A DNA stretch of 64,000 bases from an uncultured cyanobacterium (GCA_903903925.1 CAIVAU010000128.1:48971-112970); one strand, 5' to 3'; shown: positions 33,672 through 43,827, counted from the stretch's first letter. Program-made: numbers and translations. The notes: generated from the sequence alone by a model not told the origin.

Positions 33672-34910
33672 TCATCGTGCGACAAGCTGAATTACACCCC
33701 ATTGTCCATTTGTCAGCCACTGAGAATCTTCACGACTGACTTCTTCTACCTGATTCTGCTGAAGTCCGACTATAAGTTCTGATTTTAGGGTACGCAGAAC
33801 AGTAAGTGGTGCTGGAAAGTAACATACTATATCCTGAAATATACTGGTAAAAGGCCAGTGACAATCTCCGATCAAGCGGCGATAATTGGCATCACCTTTA
33901 ATAAAAACTAAGTCAGACTGGGCTAAATCTTGTCTTAGTAAGTCGGGCATTTTCCAGAAAAATAGAGGTGCTGTCCAGAATGGGTGATCAATTAAACGTA
34001 AGCGACCATCGGCGATATATTTTTGTAGACTAATTGCTATATCTTGAACATCTTTTTCACTGTCATTAGCTAGAAAATTTAAAGTGTAGTTTACATCTTT
34101 CACCATTGCATCAGAGACAAATGTAGGGTGTGATTTAAGATGTAAGTAAATTATTTCTGCCGCATGACTTGCAAGTAGAAAGAATCCTAAAAATAAGTCA
34201 TTTATTAATTCAAAACCAGCGTTGTCAACCAGAAAATCAATGCGTGATTTGTGAAAATTACTTATTTTGTTAACGACAAGATTTGTATCGTCTAAAAGAA
34301 CATGTCTTTGCTCGCGGTGAATTTCCAAACATTCACGGTCGAACTTACCCGCTGCTTGAGGATGGAGACTTAGATCGGCTCTATTTCCCCATAAGTCTAA
34401 ATAGAGTAAATTAGTTAAAGTTTTCTTCCAGCTAAAATCTCTGTGTGAATAGACACTATTCAAATTCTTAAGTTGTATGCTTGCTGTTCGCACCGAATCC
34501 ATCACGGTTTCTAGGCTTAGACGCTTCTGAAGTTCAAATGGGTCGATTCTGTGTTCTGCTTCAGAGCTAAAATATTGTGTAGCCTCTAAAATACGGCGAT
34601 AGAAGTAAGTTTCGGCAAAGTAAAATGGGGTATCTACCCAAGGTTTTCCAATGAAAGGTTCAACATACGTAGCCCATGCGGCTACATCTGCTCCCTTGTC
34701 GTCTTCTAAGGGGCGGATTAATCCATGAAGAATATCTTGGGCTAGTGTTTTGAGTCTCTCAACAACAGATGGGGAAAAGTTATTTTCTGCTATGACCCGT
34801 TCTATGATGACTGGTAGTCGCTGGGTGAAGGTAAAGTAAGCAAATGACCCTTCCTCTGAAACTATGAGTTGCTCCGGGATGGGTAAATGAGGCTGCTGAA
34901 ACTGATTCAT
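33672..34910 (-). CDS. ARMT1-type damage-control phosphatase (DUF89 family)
   Basis: A 412-residue protein of the DUF89 metal-dependent phosphatase family, ARMT1 branch. It shows LVDNAGFELINDLFLG (D229, N230, E234) and LVFIKGDANYRRL (K338, G339, D340), the metal and phosphate ligands of the family. ARMT1-like enzymes hydrolyse phosphometabolites such as fructose 1-phosphate; a protein methyltransferase role has also been proposed. The frame opens at 34991, but MNQFQQPHLPIP at 34910 fits the family start. It has no obvious partners. Confidence 0.83.
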   Translation of the reverse strand: MNQFQQPHLPIPEQLIVSEEGSFAYFTFTQRLPVIIERVIAENNFSPSVVERLKTLAQDILHGLIRPLEDDKGADVAAWATYVEPFIGKPWVDTPFYFAETYFYRRILEATQYFSSEAEHRIDPFELQKRLSLETVMDSVRTASIQLKNLNSVYSHRDFSWKKTLTNLLYLDLWGNRADLSLHPQAAGKFDRECLEIHREQRHVLLDDTNLVVNKISNFHKSRIDFLVDNAGFELINDLFLGFFLLASHAAEIIYLHLKSHPTFVSDAMVKDVNYTLNFLANDSEKDVQDIAISLQKYIADGRLRLIDHPFWTAPLFFWKMPDLLRQDLAQSDLVFIKGDANYRRLIGDCHWPFTSIFQDIVCYFPAPLTVLRTLKSELIVGLQQNQVEEVSREDSQWLTNGQWGVIQLVAR

Positions 34911-34934
34911 TTGATGATGGATCTGATGTTGTCT

Positions 34935-35004
34935 GGGACGCCAGTGGCGTCCCCTCAGCGCCGATGAGGTGGAGAATTTCGCCTCGCGCAACTCTCCACC
35001 TCAT
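34935..35004. repeat. Two adjacent palindromes upstream of the ARMT1-type gene
   Basis: GGGACGCCA-G-TGGCGTCCC at 34935-34953, then ATGAGGTGGAGA (34964-34975) pairing perfectly with TCTCCACCTCAT (34993-35004). No T tracts, so repeats or regulatory hairpins rather than terminators. Confidence 0.6.
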
Positions 35005-35029
35005 GGATCTTCTGCTTTTATATTGTAAC

Positions 35030-35233
35030 TTATCGCTTTTCAGTGCCTTGACTGGGCCCGCCTTCAACAGAGTGGTCACTACTTCCAGATTCTGGTGCAG
35101 CTGAGGGCTTAGCATCTGTTTTCTCAGCAACGCCAGTCTTACGGGTTTCTTCATTAATGGTAGTTTGGTAGCCACCAGAAGCAGTCGTATTGTCTTCAGG
35201 TGTTTGGTTTTGTGTTTCGTTTGCTTCAGTCAT
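35030..35233 (-). CDS. Hypothetical disordered polar protein
   Basis: A 67-residue minus-strand ORF starting at ATG 35233, just after a GGAATC word. The composition is Thr, Glu, Ser, Asn, Gly-rich with no hydrophobic core (for example TEANETQNQTPEDNTTASGG), so it is likely intrinsically disordered. I do not recognise a family. It lies between the ARMT1-type gene and the SDR gene, on the same strand as both. Confidence 0.5.
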   Translation of the reverse strand: MTEANETQNQTPEDNTTASGGYQTTINEETRKTGVAEKTDAKPSAAPESGSSDHSVEGGPSQGTEKR

Positions 35234-35394
35234 GATTTCGATTCCGATTACTTAAAGTTGTGTCTATATTAAAGAGATTGTAAATACGATTTCTTCTCTC
35301 TTAGATGTAGTTATGCCTGATGAATTTATCTGTCTTTTGGATGAGTTTCGTCAGTAAGCAACCGGAAATCTTTTTGATAAATTGGCTACATCTT

Positions 35395-36165
35395 TCAGAA
35401 GCCAAAGGCTAAAAAGCCACCATCAACGGCTATACACTGTCCGGTAATGTAGGTCGCTGTAGGCATACACAAAAATGCTACCAGACCTGCGACTTCTTCT
35501 GGTTCACCGACTCGTTCCATGGGTGTGCGGGATTTAACTGAGGTGAGAACATCTGGATTGTTCAACAGCGTTTCAGTCAGTGGGGTGTGAATAAACCAAG
35601 GGGCGACGGTGTTAACCCGAATACGATCGCCCGCCCATTCCACAGCAAGAGAACGGGTGAGTTGCACAAGTGCTGCTTTTGTCATTCCGTAAGGTGCGCC
35701 TGTCCGAACTGCGGTTAGCCCAGCAACGGAACCAATATTAACTATGCTACTATCTTCTCCATCTTTGAGCCAAGGATGAGCTAATTGGCACATTTCAAAG
35801 ACTGAGGTCAGGTTAGTTTGGAAAATAGACGTGTACTCGTCCTCTGTATACTCTAGTGCCTTTTTGCGAATATTTGTACCGACATTGTTGACGAGAATAT
35901 TCAGTCCTCCTAGCGTTGCGTTCACCTGCTCAAAAATTGCCAGACGACCATCAGATGTTGCAACGTCTGCGGCAATTCCATCAGCTTTCCATCCTTGAGA
36001 TCGCCACTTCTCAAGCTGTAGCTCCACTGCTTGTGCATTCCGAGCTACAATCATAACCTCCGCATCTAGGGAAAGAAATTCTTGGGCGATCGCCAGTCCA
36101 ATACCCTTAGTTGCTCCGGTGATTAAGGCTTTTTTTCCAGTCAGTCTCCAGCGATGATTGCCCAT
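35395..36165 (-). CDS. SDR-family oxidoreductase (tropinone-reductase-like)
   Basis: A 256-residue classical short-chain dehydrogenase: TGATKGIG (16-23, NADP-type cofactor loop), NNVG (93-96) and the catalytic S146, Y159, K163 triad (YGMTK). The ending [17 protein letters not shown] is typical. The sequence pattern is closest to plant-type tropinone reductases, a common annotation that does not define the substrate; cyanobacteria make no tropane. Good ATG at 36165. Upstream there are tandem GGAGTGG and GCCCGAT words but no operon partner. Confidence 0.88.
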   Translation of the reverse strand: MGNHRWRLTGKKALITGATKGIGLAIAQEFLSLDAEVMIVARNAQAVELQLEKWRSQGWKADGIAADVATSDGRLAIFEQVNATLGGLNILVNNVGTNIRKKALEYTEDEYTSIFQTNLTSVFEMCQLAHPWLKDGEDSSIVNIGSVAGLTAVRTGAPYGMTKAALVQLTRSLAVEWAGDRIRVNTVAPWFIHTPLTETLLNNPDVLTSVKSRTPMERVGEPEEVAGLVAFLCMPTATYITGQCIAVDGGFLAFGF

Positions 36166-36285
36166 CTCGTCTCCTGATCAATTGCAGTTATTATAACGAG
36201 AGTGGGGAGTGGGGAGTGGGGAATAAATTTTTCTATGCCCGATGCCCGATGCCCAATGCCCGATGCATTCTAGTAGGTTTTAAAC

Positions 36286-37974
36286 ATGAATTGTTCGCCA
36301 ATTTCGTCTGCGATCGCTAGATTTATTGAGCCGCGCCCTCATCTTGGGGGTAAGGGATCAATTTGGCTAAAAATAGTGTTGAGATCTTTTAGCCTCGGAC
36401 TCATGCTACCTACTTTGATCATCCGTCCTGTACTGGGTGCTCAACGGCTGAACCTCTCCTATGGTCTTTTTGAGCGATCTATCTCGATTAATTCTCTTGA
36501 AAACTATGCCAAGACAGGCAAAGCGGATGAGGAATTGTCTGCATATCTTAAATATACAGATAAGAAGAATCTACCTCAGCTACGGCAAGCTTTGATGACT
36601 CCCATTCCCCTAAATGCGGTACAGGTTTCACAGTTTCTCTACACGCCTATTGGTGAGACATTGTTAGCAAAACTCGGAGAAGTTATTCAGCAAGAAACCC
36701 GCAACAGTGGGTTTTATGCAATTCGATCTGCGCTGATTCTGGCAGCATCTGACCCACAAGGTTTCACTTTATTAAATGTGTTGCGCAAGTTCCCCTCAGA
36801 CGCAATTACGATAGATTTAGGCCGCAGTTTGGAGATTGCGAATCAATTAAAAAATATGGTCAGCCAGACTCAGGATGCGGTCGCACTCATTAACAATCAA
36901 TCCAGCCAAAATGCAACCACAAAGCCTGCATCAAAAAAGTCCTTGGTGATGAACTTGGTAAAACCAGGAAGTTTTAAATGGCAAAAGCAGACTATTAACC
37001 TCTTTGATGTATCGCGTCAGCGTAAGTTTCCTGCTGATATTTACTTACCGCAGGTGTCCAAACCTTGCCCGGTGATTGTCATCTCCCACGGACTTGGTTC
37101 CGACCGAACAAGTTTTGCTTATCTAGCTAAACATCTTGCTTCCTATGGTTTTGTGGTTGCTGTTCCAGAACATCCTGGTAGCGATGCTAAACAGCTGCAA
37201 GCACTATTAGCAGGCAAAGCACAAGAGGTGACTAGTCCTAGAGAGTTTATTGACCGACCATTAGATGTCAAATATCTTCTGGATGAACTGACTCGCCTAT
37301 CTCAGTCTAGCCCAGTGTTTCGGGGGCACTTGAATCTGCAACAGATTGGGGTGGTGGGGCAATCCTTTGGTGGTTACACTGCTTTGGCATTGGCTGGAGC
37401 ACCAATTGACTTTCAGCTACTCCAAAAGAAGTGCCCACCCTTGAATAACTCACTTAATGTTTCGTTGTTGCTTCAGTGCTTGGCTGTAAAGTTACCTAAA
37501 TCTATAAATTACAACCTATCCGATTCTCGGGTGAAGGCGGCGATCGCCATTGACCCAGTTGACAGCAGTATTATGGGTCAAGCTAGTTTGGAGCAAATTA
37601 AAATCCCCCTCATGATTGTCTCAGGTAGTGCTGATACTGTAGCTCCGGCTCTGCCAGAACAGATTCGACCTTTCACCTGGTTAACGACTCAAAGCAAGTA
37701 TTTAGCGTTAATTAATGGTGGTACGCATTTTTCGACAATTGGAGGAGAAGCAAACGATCCTGGTGCTATACCACTTCCTGAACAGGTCGTTGGCCCTAGT
37801 CCTGCCCTAGCGCGTCGCTATATCGATGTTCTAAGTCTTGCCTTCTTCCAAACCTACGTTGCCCAGCAGCCAAATTACCAGCCCTACCTCAGTGCAAATT
37901 ACATCAATACCATTAGTCGAAAACCTTTACCCTTGAGTTTAGTGCGATTGCTGATCCTCCGTCAACGGAGTTGA
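36286..37974 (+). CDS. Exported alpha/beta hydrolase with DUF1400-type N-terminus
   Basis: A 562-residue protein. A signal or anchor segment (IVLRSFSLGLMLPTLIIRPV) is followed by a DUF1400-like domain (about 55-170). Then comes an alpha/beta hydrolase with the oxyanion HG motif (VIVISHGLGSDRTSF), nucleophile S360 in GQSFGG, and a late NGGTHFS His. This arrangement matches cyanobacterial PAF-acetylhydrolase-like lipases. The substrate is unknown; a periplasmic ester is plausible. It stands alone with its own ATG start after a GATGCATTC spacer. Confidence 0.8.
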   Translation: MNCSPISSAIARFIEPRPHLGGKGSIWLKIVLRSFSLGLMLPTLIIRPVLGAQRLNLSYGLFERSISINSLENYAKTGKADEELSAYLKYTDKKNLPQLRQALMTPIPLNAVQVSQFLYTPIGETLLAKLGEVIQQETRNSGFYAIRSALILAASDPQGFTLLNVLRKFPSDAITIDLGRSLEIANQLKNMVSQTQDAVALINNQSSQNATTKPASKKSLVMNLVKPGSFKWQKQTINLFDVSRQRKFPADIYLPQVSKPCPVIVISHGLGSDRTSFAYLAKHLASYGFVVAVPEHPGSDAKQLQALLAGKAQEVTSPREFIDRPLDVKYLLDELTRLSQSSPVFRGHLNLQQIGVVGQSFGGYTALALAGAPIDFQLLQKKCPPLNNSLNVSLLLQCLAVKLPKSINYNLSDSRVKAAIAIDPVDSSIMGQASLEQIKIPLMIVSGSADTVAPALPEQIRPFTWLTTQSKYLALINGGTHFSTIGGEANDPGAIPLPEQVVGPSPALARRYIDVLSLAFFQTYVAQQPNYQPYLSANYINTISRKPLPLSLVRLLILRQRS

Positions 37975-38025
37975 AATCCATTCTGACTTCTGACTCCTGA
38001 CGGATGTATTCTACTATAATTGCTC

Positions 38026-38303
38026 ATGATTCAAGCGAATTTACTAGAGGTCATTGAACAAGCGGTGAAAGAGTTGCTAGGGCGTTTCTGGAAGACCTTG
38101 TTGAAGGAAGCTTTACTTATCTGTTTGTAGAAATTGAAGACTTGGCTCAAGCAAATCGAATTATGGCGGGAGCATCCCAGTTTTGCAAAAAGACGATCAG
38201 TAGTGTGAGCCGGAAAGCTCACGTGTACAACAAGCGAGCTTTCCGGCTCGCACTACGAATTTACGCTCATTGGGATGCACCCGATGATGAGTTTTTGACT
38301 TAA
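38026..38303 (+). pseudogene. Broken copy of the Roco-CHAT gene start joined to an unknown fragment
   Basis: The first 45 bases (MIQANLLEVIEQAVKE) and the preceding TATAATTGCTC copy the start of the gene at 39384 (MIKANLLQVIEQAERE, TATAATTCCTC). The frame then breaks; a +1 frame continues as FLEDLVEGSFTYLFVEIEDL and on to a stop at 38301-38303. The element at 38200-38256 lies inside the tail. A frameshifted, chimeric remnant. Confidence 0.55.
38200..38256. repeat. Nested double-hairpin repeat (GTAGTGCGAGC family), variant core
   Basis: GTAGTGTGAGCCGGAAAGCT + CAC and its inverse, with two T/C changes between arms, around an 11-bp centre. The plan is that of the copy at 19769, but the inner core is CGGAAA instead of ATCTT, so both hairpin levels are kept by compensating change. 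Confidence 0.72.
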
Positions 38304-38602
38304 CGAGAAAAGCAATTAAAGGTTGGGTTAAACTGCTGTAAGACTCAACACTACTATCAGTTTAGATGGTTATTGCTGAGAAAACAACGGCTATGTTTCA
38401 GAGTCAGGTCACAGATACTTAGGGTGCAATCTTCGCAGAGTAATGCACTCTAGGTATCTGTTCAAAAATCAAATAGTAGTCCTATATGTACCAATCCGAA
38501 CTAAACTTTGCTAATAACCCCTCACGTTCCAAATCAGTCGCGTAAAATGGTAGTAGAGCTAGCTTTGGGAAAAAATTTAGTCATCATCTAACTCTTTACT
38601 TT
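38304..38602. other. Gene-free interval before the MntA gene
   Basis: No ORF or motif I can support; the last 40 bases probably hold the promoter of the toxin-antitoxin pair. Confidence 0.35.
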
Positions 38603-38893
38603 ATGCAGCGCGATCAAGTCATTGATATACTTACAAAACATCGAGCACACTTGAGAAGTCTAGGGGTTCAATCCTTGGCTTTATTTGGTTCTGTGGCACG
38701 AGATGAAGCGAGATCGGATAGTGATGTTGATATTTTAGTTGATTTGGAGCCACCTGTAACCTTTGATTGCTACATGAATGTAAAATTGTATTTAGAAGAT
38801 CATCTGGGAACTAAGGTAGATGTGGTGATGCGTAAGTCCCTTCATCCTCTGATTCGGTCTGCTGTAGAGCAAGAGATGATCTATGTCACGTAA
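38603..38893 (+). CDS. mntA: MntA-type nucleotidyltransferase antitoxin
   Basis: A 96-residue minimal nucleotidyltransferase. GS at 29-30 followed ten residues later by D41-V-D43 (the GSx10DxD signature), then a second acidic site near LGTKVDVV. In the MntA-HepT family the antitoxin inactivates the toxin by transferring AMP to its tyrosine. It overlaps the downstream toxin gene by 11 bases, so they are coupled. The start is ATG 38603. Confidence 0.87.
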   Translation: MQRDQVIDILTKHRAHLRSLGVQSLALFGSVARDEARSDSDVDILVDLEPPVTFDCYMNVKLYLEDHLGTKVDVVMRKSLHPLIRSAVEQEMIYVT

Positions 38894-39221
38894 TATTCAG
38901 CTTTATTTGCAGGATATTTCGGCTAGCTGCGCCAAAGTATTACGCTATACCCAAGGCATGAATTTTGAGGACTTTGTCGCAGATGAGCTTACATTTGATG
39001 CGGTGATCCGGAATCTCTTGGTGATTGGGGAAGCGATCAAAAACATTCCCCAGGATATGCGCGATCGCAATCCGCAAATCGAGTGGAGGAAAATAGCGGG
39101 TTTACGGGATATTCTAGCTCATACTTATTTTCAGGTGGAGAATGAGATTATCTGGAATGTTGTGCAAAATAAGGTACAGCCTTTACATGAACAAATACAG
39201 AAGTTGTTGAATGAGCAGTAA
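38883..39221 (+). CDS. hepT: HepT-type HEPN ribonuclease toxin
   Basis: A 112-residue HEPN protein with R75-DILA-H80-T-Y82, the exact Rx4HxY motif of HepT toxins, in which R and H form the RNase site and Tyr is the AMPylation target of MntA. Helix pattern and length fit the family. It starts within the mntA gene. Together they make a complete toxin-antitoxin unit directly upstream of the Roco-CHAT gene. Confidence 0.88.
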   Translation: MSRNIQLYLQDISASCAKVLRYTQGMNFEDFVADELTFDAVIRNLLVIGEAIKNIPQDMRDRNPQIEWRKIAGLRDILAHTYFQVENEIIWNVVQNKVQPLHEQIQKLLNEQ

Positions 39222-39383
39222 TGCTTTTAGATAATCGCGCAACAAATGCATCAAGTCAGGGAATTTCCTTTATTTTATTGCCACTGCGATCGCTCAGCAA
39301 AATGTTTCTTCTGCATTACAATGGAAAAGTTAAACCTAAAATTTCAATGAGAAAAATTATACTATTTATTTATATAATTCCTC

Positions 39384-42300
39384 ATGATTAAAGCGAATCT
39401 GCTACAGGTAATTGAACAAGCAGAAAGAGAGGGAACAATAGAACTTGATCTCTCTGGTCAAAATCTGAGTATTTTACCGCCTGAAATTGGGAATTTGACT
39501 CAACTGAAAAAATTGATTCTCGGTAAATATCAATATGACGAAAATGGTAATTATATTGATATTATCGGCAACAATCTGAGGGTTTTTCCCGTAGAAATTG
39601 GATTACTTAATAATCTTGAGGAACTTCAAATAGCTGCCAATCAAGTAAGCAATTTGCCATCAGAAATAGGTCAACTCACCAACTTGCAATCCCTCCACCT
39701 CAGCCGCAATCAACTAAGAAATTTGCCATCAGAAATAGGTCAACTCACCAACTTGCAATCCCTCTACCTCAGCGTCAATCAAGTAAGCAATTTGCCATCA
39801 GAAATAGGTCAACTCACCAACTTGCAATCACTCCACCTCTGGGGCAATAAACTAAGAAATTTGCCATCAGAAATAGGTCAACTCACCAACTTGCAATCCC
39901 TCGACCTCAGCGGCAATCAACTAAGAAATTTGCCATCAGAAATAGGTCAACTTATCAACTTGCAATCCCTCTACCTCAGCGACAATCAACTAGGAAATTT
40001 GCCATCAGAAATAGGTCAACTCACCAACTTGCAATCCCTCTACCTCAGCGGCAATCAACTAAGCAGTTTGCCATCAGAAATAGGTCAACTCACCAACTTG
40101 CAATCCCTCGACCTCAGCGGCAATCAACTGAGCAGCTTGCCATCAGAAATAGGTCAACTCACCAACTTGCAATCCCTCAACCTCAGGGGCAATCAACTGA
40201 GCAGTTTAGCATCAGAAATTAGGCAAATGCCAAACCTGGAAAAGCTGGATCTGCGTGGAAACCCAGTTCCCATTCCACCTGAGATTTTGGAACCAAAAGA
40301 ATTATATAAAGATCCGGGTAATGTGAAAGAAATCCTTGATTTCTATTTCCCGGTGCAAGATCCATCTGAAACTGAACCTTTTTATGAAGCAAAATTTTTA
40401 ATTATTGGTGAAGGGGGATCTGGGAAAACCTCTTTAGCTAAGAAAATTGAAAATGAAAGCTACGAACTTCAATCAGATGAAAAATCAACTGAAGGCATTG
40501 ATGTGATTCAGTGGCATTTTACACAGCCTAATGGCAAAGACTTTCGCGTCAATATTTGGGATTTTGGTGGTCAAGAAATTTATCACCAAACCCACCAGTT
40601 CTTCCTCACTAAGCGTTCTCTGTATGCATTAGTTGCTGATACTCGTCAAGAAAATACTGACTTTTACTGGTGGCTTAAGGTTGTTGAACTCTTAAGCGGT
40701 AATAGCCCGGTTCTCATTATTAAAAATGAAAAACAAGACCGTCAGTGCGAGGTTAGCGATCGCCAGTTGCGTGCAGAATTCACTAACCTGAAAGAAATTC
40801 TAGCAACTAACTTAGCCACTAATCGCGGTTTAGACGAAATTAAAGACAACATTCAAACATATATCAGCAGACTTCCCCACGTTGGTATACCTCTGCCAAA
40901 ACTTTGGGTGAGAGTCCGTTCTGCTCTAGAAAACGATTCCCGTAACTATATTAGTTTTGATGAATACCGCCAACTTTGCCGACTTAATAGTTTAACTGAT
41001 CGTCAAGATATGTTGCGGTTGAGTCGCTATCTGCATGACTTGGGGGTTTGCCTGCACTTTCAAGACGATGCTACACTTAAACACTACATCATCCTCAAAC
41101 CGGAGTGGGGTACAACTGCCGTTTACAAGGTTTTAGACAACGAAACCGTTAAGAAAAATCTGGGGTGTTTTACTCAGGAGTATCTTGTTGAAATTTGGAA
41201 AGACGGCGAATATGCTGATATGCGAGATGAACTGCTTCATCTCATGATGCGCTTCAAACTTTGCTACCCAATTCCTCATCGTCCTGGTAACTATATTGCA
41301 CCGCAACTACTTGATATCAACCAACCTGACTACACCTGGCAAGATACTAATAATCTCATTTTGCGCTACAAATACGAATTCATGCCCAAGGGTATTCTCA
41401 CACGCTTCATTGTTGAGACACACCCTTGGATTGAACAACAAAAACTCGTTTGGAGAAGTGGCGTTATTCTCAACAAAGATCAAACTCGTGCCGCAGTCAT
41501 TGAACACTACAATCAAAAAGAAATCAAAATCTGTGTAGCTGGAAACCGCAAGAAAGAATTGCTCGCTGTCGTCACTTACGAACTGGAAAAAATTCATCAG
41601 TCTTTTGAACGTTTGCAGTATGAGATACGTGTCCCCTGTAACTGCACTAGTTGTAAAGGAAGTTCCATCCCTCATTCTTACGCTTTGGAAGCACTTCACA
41701 AGCGCTTAAGGGCTAATCGATATCAAGTTGAGTGCGACAATAGCTATGAAATGGTTGATGTGCGCAGGCTAATTGACGATGTGAATTTGCCACCTCTTGG
41801 AGAAAATCAGGAATTCAACAATCAACCTACACCGTTGCAACGGAAACTGGAGCAAGACAAAAAAGAATCTTTATTATTAATAACGAATCAGACTACCATG
41901 AATTACCAAGATTTTCAAGTCTTGGTGACAGCAGAAGGAAAAATTCGTGCTTCTTCTGAAGAAGGGGATGAGCAGGGCGAATTGCGGTTAGATATGAATA
42001 GAATTAAACTTACACTAAAACTCATAGAGCGGGGAGAGACAGATGCAGATTTACTCAAAGCGTTAGGCGGTGAACTCTACCAAGCGCTTTTCCCCAACAA
42101 AATTCACGGTCAATTACGGGCTACAATGGCAGGGGCAAAAGCGGATAGATACAACGTGCGCCTGCGCCTAGTGTTTGAATCTCCGGAACTAGCCGCTTTA
42201 CCATGGGAATTTCTCTACGACGACGGAACTAAGACTTTCTTAGCAAACAACACCCAAACCGTACTCTCGCGTTATATTGACGTTCCCCTACAAAAGCGCA

Positions 42301-42950
42301 ATCTTAAAGCCGTTAGCCAACCGCTCAAAGTCCTGTTAGTCATCTCTAGTCCTACTAATTTACCTCAATTGGACGTTGCTGGGGAAGAACAACTGCTTTG
42401 TGAGGCACTAGCAAAGCACATTGAGACAGGTAAAATTGAATTAGACGTGGTACGAGAAGCTACTATCCGTAATATTAACCAAAAGCTACGGGAAAAGCCC
42501 TACAATGTATTCCATTTTATCGGTCATGGCATCTTTGAGAACAATAAAGGCTCCATTGCCCTTATAGATCACGATAGTAAAGCTCAACTTTTGGATGATG
42601 AGCGCTTTGCCAACCTGTTCTTGGGTTACGAGAGTTTGGGATTAGCTGTGCTAAATTCCTGTCAAGGTGCGACGGTGTCTGACCTGCAAATCTTTACAGG
42701 TATAGCACCTCACTTAGTACGTCGAGGAATACCCGCAGTTGTGGCGATGCAATACTCTATCTACGATACTACAGCAAAACTGTTTGCCGATGAGTTCTAC
42801 CGCACTCTGGCGCTAGGCTGGCCCGTAGACGCGGCGATCCAAACAACCCGCAATGCTATTTCGATAGAAATTGGACTGGACCGACGCGACTTTGCTACAC
42901 CAGTGCTTTATATGCGGGCTAAGGATGGAATCATTATGAGTGGACTGTAG
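39384..42950 (+). CDS. LRR-Roc-COR GTPase fused to a CHAT peptidase domain
   Basis: A 1188-residue multidomain protein. Leucine-rich repeats (about 17-300) are followed by a Roc GTPase: P-loop GEGGSGKT (342-349), DFGGQE switch (393-398), NEKQD (448-452). A COR region follows (about 530-760), then a Cys-containing segment PCNCTSCKGSS (CxCxxC) and a basic linker. The C-terminal CHAT (caspase-like) domain has FHFIGHG (H1048) and LNSCQGA (C1093), an intact His/Cys dyad. So a nucleotide-switch module is joined to a caspase-fold protease. No Shine-Dalgarno is seen. The substrate is unknown; likely a stress or defence role, as for other CHAT proteins. Confidence 0.88.
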   Translation: MIKANLLQVIEQAEREGTIELDLSGQNLSILPPEIGNLTQLKKLILGKYQYDENGNYIDIIGNNLRVFPVEIGLLNNLEELQIAANQVSNLPSEIGQLTNLQSLHLSRNQLRNLPSEIGQLTNLQSLYLSVNQVSNLPSEIGQLTNLQSLHLWGNKLRNLPSEIGQLTNLQSLDLSGNQLRNLPSEIGQLINLQSLYLSDNQLGNLPSEIGQLTNLQSLYLSGNQLSSLPSEIGQLTNLQSLDLSGNQLSSLPSEIGQLTNLQSLNLRGNQLSSLASEIRQMPNLEKLDLRGNPVPIPPEILEPKELYKDPGNVKEILDFYFPVQDPSETEPFYEAKFLIIGEGGSGKTSLAKKIENESYELQSDEKSTEGIDVIQWHFTQPNGKDFRVNIWDFGGQEIYHQTHQFFLTKRSLYALVADTRQENTDFYWWLKVVELLSGNSPVLIIKNEKQDRQCEVSDRQLRAEFTNLKEILATNLATNRGLDEIKDNIQTYISRLPHVGIPLPKLWVRVRSALENDSRNYISFDEYRQLCRLNSLTDRQDMLRLSRYLHDLGVCLHFQDDATLKHYIILKPEWGTTAVYKVLDNETVKKNLGCFTQEYLVEIWKDGEYADMRDELLHLMMRFKLCYPIPHRPGNYIAPQLLDINQPDYTWQDTNNLILRYKYEFMPKGILTRFIVETHPWIEQQKLVWRSGVILNKDQTRAAVIEHYNQKEIKICVAGNRKKELLAVVTYELEKIHQSFERLQYEIRVPCNCTSCKGSSIPHSYALEALHKRLRANRYQVECDNSYEMVDVRRLIDDVNLPPLGENQEFNNQPTPLQRKLEQDKKESLLLITNQTTMNYQDFQVLVTAEGKIRASSEEGDEQGELRLDMNRIKLTLKLIERGETDADLLKALGGELYQALFPNKIHGQLRATMAGAKADRYNVRLRLVFESPELAALPWEFLYDDGTKTFLANNTQTVLSRYIDVPLQKRNLKAVSQPLKVLLVISSPTNLPQLDVAGEEQLLCEALAKHIETGKIELDVVREATIRNINQKLREKPYNVFHFIGHGIFENNKGSIALIDHDSKAQLLDDERFANLFLGYESLGLAVLNSCQGATVSDLQIFTGIAPHLVRRGIPAVVAMQYSIYDTTAKLFADEFYRTLALGWPVDAAIQTTRNAISIEIGLDRRDFATPVLYMRAKDGIIMSGL
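39638..40189. repeat. Eight tandem 69-bp leucine-rich-repeat units
   Basis: In-frame 23-residue units (NxLRNLPSEIGQLTNLQSL) repeat eight times at exact 69-bp spacing with very few nucleotide differences, then a diverged ninth. Nucleotide identity this high suggests recent expansion or gene conversion. Confidence 0.9.
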
Positions 42951-43827
42951 CTTGAACGCGAAAAGCTTGTAAATTATATCATGTTCGCCAGCTTACCAAT
43001 GTAGAAGATGACGAAAAAATTAGAGCGATCGGTCACCTGCCTCTGTCTCCATATCATAAATATTATTTTCAGAAAATTTATTTCTATCCAAGGAAGTATT
43101 GACAATAATTGTAAGATGTAATGTATTAGCAATGTGATATCATAAACCTCTATCGCCAGTTATAAACGATTTTTAGCTATTCTTTGAAATCAGCCTCTGA
43201 GCAGCATAGGCTTAAAGGGTGAGAGTGTAAGGATTAGTCTCTAGAAGCTCTCAAGCCTCATTTAGGTTTTTTGTAAAAAATCTTGCTTAAAATTTACATT
43301 TGTATATATACTAAAAAAATAGTACAGAATGATCTGAGTTGACAGCAATTTAGTGGGCACTACCGCTAACTAAAAGTCAAACCTAACGATGGACTTTTCT
43401 GAGTATTGTCGTGATCTGATCGTATGAAAATATCTCTATGCCAAGCCTTGGTTCATAGAGCAAATCTGACCATGTTTTGAATTCTTAATTAAAAATTCAA
43501 GGTTATTTCTTAAATTTTTAATTAAGGATATAGGTCTCTGTCTTTAAACATGGAGAAACATTATATTCAAGCCCACGTATTTATGTGGTGCGACCAATAA
43601 TTTTGAATTCTCAGAAAAATTTTGTTCTGGGAACACAAACCAATTCGTGAAACACGAAATCTATTAATCCAAGAAACATGGCAAAAAATGCTCTAGATTC
43701 TTGACAGCTTGAAATGCCTTGGACTTGATCTCAAAGACATTTCAAATTGACTGAATCAAGCCATTTTTGTTAAATATTCTCCGCTGTTTTTTTTCAGAGT
43801 GCTAATCTCAAGAAAAGGTAGATTGTC
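42951..43827. other. Long non-coding region upstream of the MAA cluster
   Basis: 877 bp with no supported gene. It includes AT-rich inverted words near 43475-43525 (GAATTCTTAATTAAAAATTC) and presumably the promoter and leader of mysA. I cannot pick out a specific regulator site. Confidence 0.45.

Noticed and set aside
34780..35175. 131-residue minus-strand ORF
   Set aside because: It overlaps the ARMT1-type gene and the 67-residue ORF in another frame and covers the palindromes; likely a shadow.
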